Positions 8,317 to 15,889 of a stretch of DNA of 50,314 bases are shown piece after piece. The stretch lies in contig JAPPFH010000073.1 in assembly GCA_028875185.1 (NCBI GenBank), positions 1 to 50,314 on the forward strand, read 5' to 3'. Positions within the stretch are counted from its first letter, which is position 1, and each line of letters begins with the position of its first letter. A model generated the notes under the pieces. It ran no database searches, had not been told where the DNA came from, and worked only from the letters and a program-made list of their open reading frames with translations. Source of the DNA: Chloroflexota bacterium (GTDB taxonomy: Bacteria; Chloroflexota; Anaerolineae; Aggregatilineales; Phototrophicaceae). A program made the translations under genes and the position numbers.

Positions 8317-9507
8317 ATGTCGCAAGACTTTCAGAGACTGCTAAGCCAACGCACCTTGACCATGCGCAAAAATCAGATTCGCGAGATCCTGAAGGTCGTG
8401 TCCCAGCCCGGTATGATTTCGCTGGCGGGCGGCATCCCGGCGCCTGAGACCTTCCCGCTTGAGGAGCTGTACCGCATCAATGAAGCGGTGCTTGATCGCT
8501 ATGGAGCGGCTGCGCTGCAATATGACCTGACCGAGGGCTTCACGCCATTCCGTGAGGCGCTGGTCAGTTATTTGGGCGCGAAAGCGATCACAGTCGGCGC
8601 CGACGATATCCTGGTCTTCAACGGCTCCCAGAGTGTTCTCGATACGCTGGGCAAGGCGCTCATCACACCGGGAGACGCCATCGCCTTGGAAACACCCAGC
8701 TATCTTGGCGCAATCTCCGCGTTCAGCGCCTATGAACCGCGCTACGTCAGCATCGCCACTGACGATGAAGGCATTCTGCCCGAGGCGCTGGAGGAAGCGC
8801 TCGACCGGCAAGAGATCAAGTTCATTTATCTGGTTACGACTTTTCAAAATCCAACCGGGCGCAGTTTAAGCATCGAACGACGGCAGCAGGTCGCCGAGAT
8901 TGTCAAACAGCGGGGCGCGCTGGTTATCGAAGACGATCCATACAGCGATCTGCGTTATCGGGGCGAGGCTGTCCCGCCCTTCTACACATACGCGCCGGAT
9001 AATACGGTCTACGTCAGCACGGTCTCGAAGGTATTCGCGCCGGGGTTGCGGCTCGGTTTCTGTGTGGCGCCGCCGCTAATTCACGAATGGCTCTATACCG
9101 CCAAGCAGGGCGCCGATCTGCATAGCAATACGTACGCGCAGGCGCTGGCCGCCGAATACATCCGCGGCGGCGTCATTGACACGCAAGTGCCCAAGATAAT
9201 CGAGCTTTATCGGCCGCGTCAGGAGGCGATGCTTGAGGCTATGGAGCAGCATATTCCAGGCGATTACACCTGGACCAAGCCCGATGGCGGCATGTTCATT
9301 TGGGTGGAAGGTCCGGCGGGCCTTGATGCGGAAGCGCTCTATTGGAAAGCCGTCGAGCGGAAGGTCGCCTTTGTGCCGGGCAAATACTTTTACATCGACC
9401 CGGCCGACGGGCTGCCGACGATGCGCCTGAATTTCACCCGGCCGAATGAAGCAACGATTGAAGCGGCGATCGCCGCATTGGGGCGCGTCATGCGCGAATT
9501 CAACTAG
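8317..9507 (+). CDS. PLP-dependent aminotransferase, LysN/2-aminoadipate type
   Basis: The 396-aa fold-type I aminotransferase probably transfers amino groups from an aromatic amino acid, 2-aminoadipate or a similar donor to 2-oxoglutarate. Landmarks are SLAGGIPAPETFP near the N-terminus (substrate arm), QYDLTEGFTPFREAL, FQNPTG (about 177-182), the Asp that contacts the PLP ring in IEDDPYSDLRY (about 204-214) and the Schiff-base Lys238 in STVSKVFAPGLRLG. The C-terminal RLNFTRPNE has the substrate-carboxylate Arg. It resembles the stand-alone relatives of MocR regulators, but no HTH domain is present. ATG at 8317 is preferred because 8296 lies inside a terminator. The substrate is not determinable from sequence. 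Confidence 0.88.
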   Translation: MSQDFQRLLSQRTLTMRKNQIREILKVVSQPGMISLAGGIPAPETFPLEELYRINEAVLDRYGAAALQYDLTEGFTPFREALVSYLGAKAITVGADDILVFNGSQSVLDTLGKALITPGDAIALETPSYLGAISAFSAYEPRYVSIATDDEGILPEALEEALDRQEIKFIYLVTTFQNPTGRSLSIERRQQVAEIVKQRGALVIEDDPYSDLRYRGEAVPPFYTYAPDNTVYVSTVSKVFAPGLRLGFCVAPPLIHEWLYTAKQGADLHSNTYAQALAAEYIRGGVIDTQVPKIIELYRPRQEAMLEAMEQHIPGDYTWTKPDGGMFIWVEGPAGLDAEALYWKAVERKVAFVPGKYFYIDPADGLPTMRLNFTRPNEATIEAAIAALGRVMREFN

Positions 9508-9551
9508 ATCCAGGCACTGCAATTTCATTCATGAACGGCTAAACTTGGGCA

Positions 9552-10793
9552 ATGCCACATCGTACGCCGAATACGAACAATATCGCAGACACCTCGACAG
9601 GATTGCGCGCGCTGATCCTGTCATTTTATTTGCCCGCCCTGATGGTGACGCTGGGGCAGGGTTTGCTCGTTCCGATTTTGCCGCTTTTCGCGGTGGACTT
9701 CGATATCAGTTACGGCTTGATTGGCTTGGTCTTGGCGGGCGAAGGCATTGGAACGCTCATCGCCGACGTGCCGACCGGCATGATTCAAAGGCGCTTCGGC
9801 AACAAGCAAGTCATGATGATGGGCATCTTGGTGAAAGCGCTGTCCATCATTTTGCTCTTCTTCTCGCCGTCCGTCTGGATCGTGCTCGTATTGCGCCTGA
9901 TTTCTGGATTCGGCCGCTCGATGTACACCGTATCCGCGCACGTGTATGTGACCAACCATGTCGGGCTCAGCCAGCGCGGCAAAGCCATTTCCATGTTTGG
10001 CGGCACGCATCGACTCGGCGGCTTCATCGGACCCGCGATCGGCGGCATCGTCGCCGGCATGTTTGGATTGCGCGCCGTATTCCTCTTGGTGGGATTGGTT
10101 ACGGCTGTCGGATTTCTGCTCGTAATCGCTTTCACGCTGAGTGGCAAACGAGAAAAGCGCGACGGGCGCGAATCCAAGGACGGCGAGCTGCATATTCGCT
10201 CGGTGCTGGTTTCGAATTATCGCATCCTGGCCTCCGCCGGCACCGCGCAGATCTTCGGGCAGATGATCCGCGCCGGGCGGACTATCGTCATTCCGCTTTT
10301 CGCCGCCGAAGTCCTGGGGCTGCCGGTCGATCAAATCGGGCTGATCGTCAGCATATCGGTGGCGGTTGATTTCAGCTTGTTCATCGTCGCCGGCTGGCTG
10401 ATGGATCGCGTCGGGCGCAAATTCGCCATCGTGCCCTGCTTCGGCATTCAGGCGATTGGCATGGCGCTGGTCCCATTCGCCGCAAGTTACAGCGCTTTGC
10501 TCTTCGCGGCAGTATTGATCGGCATCGGCAACGGCTTGGGTTCGGGCACGATGATGACGCTGGGCTCGGATCTGTCGCCGTCGCGGACGCGCGGGGAATT
10601 CCTGGGCGTCTGGCGCTTGATCGGCGATATGGGGCATACGGGCGCGCCCTTGGTCGTGGGCGTAGTGGCCGATGTTCTGGTGCTGAGCTCGGCAATCTGG
10701 GTGATCGCCGCGTCGGGCATGGCGGCCGCGAGCATCTTTTTGATCTTTGTGCCGGAGACGCTCAAGCGCAAGCCTCCTCTGGCGACGGCTTGA
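9552..10793 (+). CDS. Major facilitator superfamily transporter
   Basis: The 413-aa protein has about 12 hydrophobic helices in two halves, a cytoplasmic loop rich in Lys/Arg/Glu (about 200-215, SGKREKRDGRESKDGE) and the MFS loop 2-3 motif in variant form (DVPTGMIQRRFGNKQVMM). A second copy in the other half reads GWLMDRVGRKFAI. RTRGEFLGVWRLIGDMG in helix 10-11 is reminiscent of drug/sugar efflux families. The substrate cannot be predicted. It begins 44 nt after the aminotransferase on the same strand without a clear ribosome binding site, and could be cotranscribed with it. Confidence 0.85.
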   Translation: MPHRTPNTNNIADTSTGLRALILSFYLPALMVTLGQGLLVPILPLFAVDFDISYGLIGLVLAGEGIGTLIADVPTGMIQRRFGNKQVMMMGILVKALSIILLFFSPSVWIVLVLRLISGFGRSMYTVSAHVYVTNHVGLSQRGKAISMFGGTHRLGGFIGPAIGGIVAGMFGLRAVFLLVGLVTAVGFLLVIAFTLSGKREKRDGRESKDGELHIRSVLVSNYRILASAGTAQIFGQMIRAGRTIVIPLFAAEVLGLPVDQIGLIVSISVAVDFSLFIVAGWLMDRVGRKFAIVPCFGIQAIGMALVPFAASYSALLFAAVLIGIGNGLGSGTMMTLGSDLSPSRTRGEFLGVWRLIGDMGHTGAPLVVGVVADVLVLSSAIWVIAASGMAAASIFLIFVPETLKRKPPLATA

Positions 10794-10889
10794 TTCCCCC
10801 ATCCACCCTTTGGAATACTGTAGGGATGTTTGACGGTCAGTGTCTACGCGACCCGCTGAAACGCCCGCTCAGGCAATATTGGCGAACAC

Positions 10890-10909
10890 GGGCGTCTCGC
10901 GAGACGCCC
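10890..10909. repeat. Perfect 20-bp palindrome, dispersed repeat type
   Basis: GGGCGTCTCG followed by CGAGACGCCC forms a perfect palindrome inside the 144-bp gap between the MFS gene and trmB. It shares the GGGCG / TCTCG core with the palindromes at 19376-19394 and 21183-21203. There is no T run, so it does not look like a standard terminator. The rest of the gap (10794-10937) shows nothing else recognisable. Confidence 0.55.
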
Positions 10910-10937
10910 CTACAACTTAACTGTTAATCTGTTCATT

Positions 10938-11921
10938 ATGCTGCGCAAGCTGAACATACTCGGGCTTGATTGGCCGCTGCGGCCGGAGCGCCTCTTTCCC
11001 CGCGTTCAGCCGCTGGTCGTCGAGATAGGTTTCGGCAACGGCGATTTCCTGATGCACCTGGCGCGGACGCAGCCTCGCCGCAACATCCTCGGCTTCGAGA
11101 TCTCGGGGCAGTCGCTGGACAAAGCCGAGGCGAAGATTGAGAGGCTGGGGCTGGATAACGCGCGGGTCATCCATGGGCGCGCCGAGACCGCGCTGGCGCA
11201 TCTGCTGGCGCCGGAATCGGTGCGCGAGTTTCACATCAATTACCCCGATCCCTGGTTCAAGAAGCGGCATCAGCGGCGGCGGCTCATCAAGCGCGATACA
11301 GTCGACCTGCTGACGAGCCGGCTGGCGGCGGGCGGGCATTTGCGGCTGGCGACGGATATCATCGACTATGCCCAGATGGCGCATGAGATTCTGTCGGAGA
11401 CGCGCGGGCTTTCGAACGCGTTTGACGCGCCCTGGGTGCATGAAGTCGAAGAGCGATTTCGCACGAAGTACGAGCTCAAGGGTTATCGCGAGGGCCGCCG
11501 CGGGCACTTCTTTTGCTATGCGCGGAATGACGAGCGGGTGGCGCATCCGCCAATCATCGAGGAACTGGATATGCCGCATCTTTTCTTGCGAACGCCGCTT
11601 TCCGCCGCCGAGATCTGCGAGCGCTTTCAAGCGGGGCGCCGGCGGTTCGGGGATATTCATGTCGCCATGCTGCATGCCTACGCCGACCCCAAGCGGAATG
11701 TCGCTGTTTTTGAGGTGGTGGTGGAAGAGCCGAGCATCGAGCAGCATACGATGATCATGCTGGCGCCGCGGCCGGACGCGGGGGAGTACATCGTGAAGCT
11801 GACGAGCCTGGGTCAAGCGCGGGCGACGCTGGGCATGCACCGGGCGGTGGCGGCGGTGGGCGAGTGGGTGGCGGGCTTGGATGGGAGTGGGATGGTGCTG
11901 GGGGGTGTTGTGCGGGGGTGA
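10938..11921 (+). CDS. trmB: tRNA (guanine-N7)-methyltransferase with long C-terminal extension
   Basis: This enzyme transfers a methyl group from S-adenosylmethionine to N7 of G46 in the tRNA variable loop. The SAM-binding motif VEIGFGNGDFL is at residues 28-38. The family signature HINYPDPWFKKRHQRRRL follows at about 99-116, with the catalytic Asp in the PDPW block, and LRLATDIIDYA is the later motif. The TrmB core ends near residue 210, and about 115 further residues follow, with HLFLRTPLSAAE and a beta-rich segment (IHVAMLHAYAD, VAVFEVVVEEPS). Longer TrmB forms with C-terminal additions are known in thermophiles such as Aquifex. No clear Shine-Dalgarno is seen before the ATG. Confidence 0.9.
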   Translation: MLRKLNILGLDWPLRPERLFPRVQPLVVEIGFGNGDFLMHLARTQPRRNILGFEISGQSLDKAEAKIERLGLDNARVIHGRAETALAHLLAPESVREFHINYPDPWFKKRHQRRRLIKRDTVDLLTSRLAAGGHLRLATDIIDYAQMAHEILSETRGLSNAFDAPWVHEVEERFRTKYELKGYREGRRGHFFCYARNDERVAHPPIIEELDMPHLFLRTPLSAAEICERFQAGRRRFGDIHVAMLHAYADPKRNVAVFEVVVEEPSIEQHTMIMLAPRPDAGEYIVKLTSLGQARATLGMHRAVAAVGEWVAGLDGSGMVLGGVVRG

Positions 11922-11950
11922 TTCACCACAGAGACACTGAGGGCGCAGAC
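11922..11950 (+). repeat. Possible remnant of an intergenic repeat
   Basis: The sequence starting TTCACCACAGAGACACTGAG, then GGCGCAG, resembles the CCACAGAGACACAGAG-type motif I recall as a common intergenic repeat in several phyla. It marks the boundary between trmB and the AT-richer restriction-modification insert. Only one copy is in the window, so repeat status is inferred. Confidence 0.3.
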
Positions 11951-11954
11951 TGAC

Positions 11955-12647
11955 TCAGATTTCAAGTTCTACAATCTGCGAGTATATGTTTTGCAAATTG
12001 CTAAGGCTGACCCGAAAGCCCGTGCCATGATTTCTTGCTCTTGTTCCAGCATCGTGTAGTCTCAGGTCAAGTAGCAACTTCTCAGTAGCAAACTGATTCC
12101 GCAGTATCGACACCGACGTTCCGCCCGTTAGAATTCTCGCACGGTCGAACCAGAAATACTCCACGTTGTTTCGCAATTCTACAGCAGCGGATGCCAGCAG
12201 CACATTTGCGACCTTCTCAGCGAAGCGTAGCGCCAAGTCGGAAAGCCGCCATTTAGCGATTTCATTACCATCAATGCTTCTAACAGCGACTATTTCTTCG
12301 CCGACAAACAGAAAGAGACCCGCGCTGTTTGGTCGCAGTCCCATCGTGTAGTATAGACCCAAACGCCCGTCCTCGTCTGGGCTGCCGTACTTTCGAATTG
12401 CTACCAATGGCGGCATAACCCACACTTTTCGATTGAAAGTGAATAGCGAAAGCAACGCCGAGTGCCCGTGCCGATGAGACTTCAATTCAATCGTGCCAAA
12501 GTCTGGCGAACTGATGTTGTTTTCCTGTATTTGCAGCAACGACTCTAAGGTGTAGCCAACTCCTGTTGGCCCCCTCCGTTTAGTTCTAACATATCCGCGT
12601 CGTTTGATTTCTGATAGCTTCTGCTGAATTATACGTAAGTCAGTCAT
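11955..12647 (-). CDS. Type II restriction endonuclease, MvaI/BcnI family
   Basis: The 230-aa protein matches the MvaI/BcnI restriction enzyme family. GPTGVGYTLESLLQIQENN, then SPDFGTIELKSHR, contains the catalytic Asp/Glu-x-Lys of the PD-(D/E)XK nuclease fold (D49, E54 and K56 by count). Family members cut CCWGG or CCSGG as monomers; the site of this one is not known. The full family length appears present, and the frame is intact. The start has GAGG 7 nt upstream, which overlaps the stop codon of the methyltransferase gene 3 nt away, so the two are translationally linked with methyltransferase first. Base composition is visibly AT-richer than the neighbours, which suggests acquisition by transfer. 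Confidence 0.8.
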   Translation of the reverse strand: MTDLRIIQQKLSEIKRRGYVRTKRRGPTGVGYTLESLLQIQENNISSPDFGTIELKSHRHGHSALLSLFTFNRKVWVMPPLVAIRKYGSPDEDGRLGLYYTMGLRPNSAGLFLFVGEEIVAVRSIDGNEIAKWRLSDLALRFAEKVANVLLASAAVELRNNVEYFWFDRARILTGGTSVSILRNQFATEKLLLDLRLHDAGTRARNHGTGFRVSLSNLQNIYSQIVELEI

Positions 12648-12650
12648 AGT

Positions 12651-13883
12651 TTACCTCTTAACACCGATCACGATGTACTCGCTGTGCATAGTGCGGGAGG
12701 TCTTGCCTCGTTCGTTTGTTGGAGAATTCACGGCGGGCATAACCTTGTTGTGAATGTTGCGCACTAAAATGGAATCTATACTTACTCCTAAAGTTTGCAA
12801 GAACGAAGCTGTGATTTGGTCAAGCGGAATCGAAATGTCTTTAACAGTCCTGTTGCCAACTACAAAGCATATCGTTCCATTATCTGCTAGCTGTGCGACG
12901 ATTCTTTTCAACGCCTTAAAATAGCCGTTGAAAAAGTATCGAACATCTTTCGCTCGCTTCTCACTTGCTTCGGCGATTCTCGCAAGAATCTCAGACAATA
13001 CACTAAAGCTTGAGAGATCTATAAGAGGGCTACGCTTCCCAAGCCCCGCTGCATCGACGTTAACATACAGCGAGATTTGCTCGAGACCCTTTATCCAATC
13101 ACTTCCAAAGCTAGAAAACTGCCCGTAAGCGACTGTGGTTCGACTGTCGCCGTAAGGTGGAGACGTGATTACCGTGCCATATTCGAGATGCTGCGGAAAG
13201 TGATCTTCGGAATTCGCGTAGAGTGGTCTGCTGTTAGCCAAGGGTTGCGCCCCGTTCGTAAATGCTTCAACCATCTTATGGCAATGCGAAAGAAAAGCCG
13301 AAAACACTTCGTTCTTTGCGAGAAGCAACTTCTTCCCTTTGATTCTGTAACGCTTGAATTCACCACTTTTTGTAAGGGATTGAGTGCGAGCGATCAAAGC
13401 AAACACTACTATAAAGAAATCGCTGTAAGTCAATCTATTATGTTGCAGAATAAATCGCAGTCGTCCGAGATCTCTGATAACGTCAGGTTTGTACCAGTAT
13501 TCAATGTTCCTGATCGCTGGAACGTCTGAATCGTCAGGATGGCTGTCAAAGATGCAGTCTCTAATTCCCCTGAATTCGCGCTTGAGTAGGTCTGCGTCGT
13601 AGCTAGCGGTCTTTGCTCGCGCTATTGCCAGTGCCAGGGGGTTTATGTCTAGCCCAATCGAAGCATGTCCATTTAACGAAGATTGCAATAGCGTTACTCC
13701 GCTGCCGCAGAACGGGTCAAGAATCGTCGAGTCTTTGACTGCATAACGGCTGATAAGATGGTCAACCAAGAGTGGGTGCAACATAGCAGGATACGGGTGA
13801 ATCCTATGCCGGCCCGTGCGCAGCAGCTTCCCCCTGAATGACAAGTCGTCTCGCATCTCTCTCTTGAACGAGTCCAACGTCAT
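12651..13883 (-). CDS. Site-specific DNA methyltransferase (probably N4-cytosine)
   Basis: The 410-aa protein is the protective partner of the adjacent restriction enzyme. Motif I for SAM binding is ILDPFCGSGVTLLQ (about 54-67), followed by GLDINPLALAIARAKT. The catalytic motif IV is TSPPYGDSRT (about 240-250); the S-P-P-Y form is typical of N4-cytosine enzymes, whereas adenine enzymes usually have D/N-P-P-Y. Motif I precedes IV, with about 180 residues between that may include the target recognition domain, an alpha-type order. C-terminal FVVGNRTVKD and HSEYIVIGVKR fit the class. The start has GGAG 8 nt upstream. A promoter is visible at 13913-13940. Confidence 0.85.
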   Translation of the reverse strand: MTLDSFKREMRDDLSFRGKLLRTGRHRIHPYPAMLHPLLVDHLISRYAVKDSTILDPFCGSGVTLLQSSLNGHASIGLDINPLALAIARAKTASYDADLLKREFRGIRDCIFDSHPDDSDVPAIRNIEYWYKPDVIRDLGRLRFILQHNRLTYSDFFIVVFALIARTQSLTKSGEFKRYRIKGKKLLLAKNEVFSAFLSHCHKMVEAFTNGAQPLANSRPLYANSEDHFPQHLEYGTVITSPPYGDSRTTVAYGQFSSFGSDWIKGLEQISLYVNVDAAGLGKRSPLIDLSSFSVLSEILARIAEASEKRAKDVRYFFNGYFKALKRIVAQLADNGTICFVVGNRTVKDISIPLDQITASFLQTLGVSIDSILVRNIHNKVMPAVNSPTNERGKTSRTMHSEYIVIGVKR

Positions 13884-13912
13884 ATTGCCGCTCCCGAATT
13901 GATTTCACACTT

Positions 13913-13940
13913 ATTTTATCCTAGAATTGCTGCCAAGCAA
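13913..13940 (-). promoter_or_regulatory. Promoter of the restriction-modification operon
   Basis: On the minus strand TTGCTT (13935-13940) and TAAAAT (13913-13918) are separated by 16 nt. The -10 is 29 nt upstream of the methyltransferase ATG. No C-box or other controller site was identified. Confidence 0.5.
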
Positions 13941-13969
13941 CATTGATTCGCAAATGCGAAAGCCCGCCC

Positions 13970-14170
13970 ATGCCCACCCTCACCCACCACACCCTCCCCA
14001 ACGGACTCACCATCCTCCTCCGCGAGGTGCATAGTGCGCCGGTCACCAGTTGGTGGCTGGCTTACCGCGTGGGCAGCCGCAACGAGCCGACCGGCTTACC
14101 CGGCATCTCCCATTAGGTCGAGCACATGATGTTCAAGGGCACGGAGCGCTTTCGTATGGGCGCGCTTGAT
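13970..14170 (+). pseudogene. Truncated 5' copy of the M16 peptidase gene
   Basis: Positions 13970-14153 align without gaps to 14612-14795, the start of the intact M16 peptidase gene. There are about 11 differences in 184 bases, and similarity fades by about 14170. The reading frame begins ATG and keeps the same protein up to the zinc motif. There Trp of HWVEH is changed to a TAG stop (14114-14116), and the rest of the gene is absent. It is therefore a broken partial duplication. It lies directly behind the restriction-modification operon, which suggests that the insert arrived with, or caused, duplication of the 5' end of the gene. Bases 14171-14269 beyond it hold nothing recognisable. Confidence 0.85.
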
Positions 14171-14269
14171 ATTCGACGGAGGAGACAGATAGATGGGATG
14201 CGAAAGAGCTACTTGCTACAATAGTTGTGGGATCTCCGTCAACAACACTTGCTGGGGCGATTCTTGCTA

Positions 14270-14476
14270 CTAGATTAGTTCAAACAGACGCCCAAGCGTG
14301 AAGAGTTGACCGAGCACGAGCAGCCCGAGGATCCATTTTTGGTAATTGAGCGCAGTCGCCAGTTCTCCGATTCTGCCTTCCATTCGCGCCAGCGTAGCGG
14401 ATATATCGCTTTTCTTGACATATTCTTCGGCGCGCGTCTCAAGTTGTGTAAGCCGGGTCTCTGCATTGGCCGCCAT
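14270..14476 (-). CDS. Small coiled-coil protein with C-terminal membrane helix
   Basis: The 68-aa product has a heptad-rich N-terminal half (TRLTQLETRAEEYVKKSDIS, then ATLARMEGRIGELAT) and a C-terminal hydrophobic helix (KWILGLLVLGQLFTLGRLFE). This layout resembles small phage or bacterial coiled-coil/TM proteins of the hemolysin XhlA type, but identity is not certain. The ATG at 14476 has GAGAG 5 nt upstream; a GTG at 14488 is the alternative. It lies between the broken and intact copies of the M16 gene, on the opposite strand, and so belongs to the inserted segment. Confidence 0.55.
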   Translation of the reverse strand: MAANAETRLTQLETRAEEYVKKSDISATLARMEGRIGELATALNYQKWILGLLVLGQLFTLGRLFELI

Positions 14477-14611
14477 TTTAGCTCTCACAATTTACTATCT
14501 GAATTAAGGATAGTATAACTGCTATTGTCAAGCCAACAAGTTTCGTTGCATCAGTCGCAAGCTGCCGTAACCATGGCGAAAAATCGTCGATCTACGAACG
14601 AGGCAACACCC

Positions 14612-15889
14612 ATGCCCCCACTCACCCAACACACCCTACCCAACGGACTCACCATCCTCCTCCGCGAAGTGCATAGCGCGCCGGTCATCAGTTGGTGGCT
14701 GGCTTACCGCGTGGGCAGCCGCAACGAGCCCACCGGCTTGACCGGCATCTCCCATTGGGTCGAGCACATGATGTTCAAGGGCACGGAGCGCTTTCCGGCT
14801 GGGGCGCTCGACCGCGAAATCGACCGCGCGGGCGGGCAGTGGAACGCCTTCACCTCGATGGACGCGACCAAGTATTTCGAGACGCTGCCGGCGGGCAAGA
14901 TCGATATCGCCATGCAGGCGGAAGCCGACCGCATGACCGAGGCGCTATTTGACGCCGACGAAACCGAGTCCGAGCGCACAGTCATCATCTCGGAGCGGCA
15001 GGGGGCGGAGAATCAACCGACCTTTTGGCTGGGCGAAGCGGTGCGCGCCGCCGCCTTTCGCGTGCATGGTTATCATCACGAAATCATCGGCGATGAGACC
15101 GATCTGCGCACGATGACGCGGGATGATCTTTATGGGCATTATCGCCGGCATTATCGCCCGGCGAACGCGGCGGCAATCGCCGTTGGCGCTTTTGAGACGG
15201 CGGATATGCTGGCGAAGATTGAACGGCTCTACGGCGGTATTGATGGCGGCGCGGCGCCCGAACTCTTCGCGCGGACTGAACCGGAGCAGCAGGGCGAACG
15301 GCGCGTTGTGGTCGAGCGGCCGGGCAAGACCGCTTTCTTCGAGTTGTGCCACCGCATCCCCTCGGCGAATCATGAAGATTGGTTCAAGCTAAAGCTGCTG
15401 GACGCGATTCTCAGCGGATCAAGCGGCGCGTCGGACAATAAAACGAGCCGGCTTTATCAGGCGCTGGTCAAGACTGAGATCGCGGCGGGCCTGGGCGGCT
15501 GGCTGACGCCGACGGTGGATCCTTATCTTTACAGCATCATCGTCACGCTGCGAGATGGGCGCTCGCCGAAGGAAGCGGAGACTGCGCTGCTGGATGAAAT
15601 CAGGCGCTTGCAGAGCGATGGCGTCAGCGAGGCTGAATCGCAGAAAGCGCGCAAGCAGTCGCGCGCGGCTTTCGCTTACAGCACCGAGAGCGTTACCGAG
15701 CAGGCTTATGGATTGGCGCAATCATTCATTCTGGGCGATGCGCGCTGGTTCGACAACTTCACTGAGCGGCTTATGGCCGTCACGGCGGAGGATGTGCTCG
15801 AGGTCGCCAATCGCTATCTACTGCCGAGCAAGCGGGTGACGGGCGTCTTGCATCCGACCGACCCGGAAGAGGAGGCGGCCCCGGCATGA
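14612..15889 (+). CDS. M16 family zinc peptidase, catalytic subunit
   Basis: The 425-aa protein is an insulinase/processing-peptidase type metalloprotease. It has the inverted zinc-binding motif H48-W-V-E51-H52 in GISHWVEHMMFKGTERFP. Downstream Glu residues in ESERTVIISERQGAENQP supply the third ligand expected about 75 residues later. A second M16-like half without the motif follows. GAGG 8 nt before 14612 fixes the start; the same ATG context is conserved in the broken copy at 13970. Upstream in-frame codons (14525 TTG, 14573 ATG) are less likely. It overlaps the second subunit by 4 nt (ATGA), so the two probably form the known catalytic/non-catalytic heterodimer. Substrates are unknown. 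No signal peptide is seen. Confidence 0.9.
   Translation: MPPLTQHTLPNGLTILLREVHSAPVISWWLAYRVGSRNEPTGLTGISHWVEHMMFKGTERFPAGALDREIDRAGGQWNAFTSMDATKYFETLPAGKIDIAMQAEADRMTEALFDADETESERTVIISERQGAENQPTFWLGEAVRAAAFRVHGYHHEIIGDETDLRTMTRDDLYGHYRRHYRPANAAAIAVGAFETADMLAKIERLYGGIDGGAAPELFARTEPEQQGERRVVVERPGKTAFFELCHRIPSANHEDWFKLKLLDAILSGSSGASDNKTSRLYQALVKTEIAAGLGGWLTPTVDPYLYSIIVTLRDGRSPKEAETALLDEIRRLQSDGVSEAESQKARKQSRAAFAYSTESVTEQAYGLAQSFILGDARWFDNFTERLMAVTAEDVLEVANRYLLPSKRVTGVLHPTDPEEEAAPA

Noticed and set aside
9621-10802. 393-aa minus-strand frame opposite the MFS gene
   Set aside because: It is rich in His, Arg, Asp and Gln with no family pattern, and is the antisense reading of a clear 12-helix transporter.
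10917-11840. 307-aa minus-strand frame opposite trmB
   Set aside because: The forward strand encodes all TrmB motifs; the reverse frame is Arg/Pro/Gln-rich without recognisable domains.
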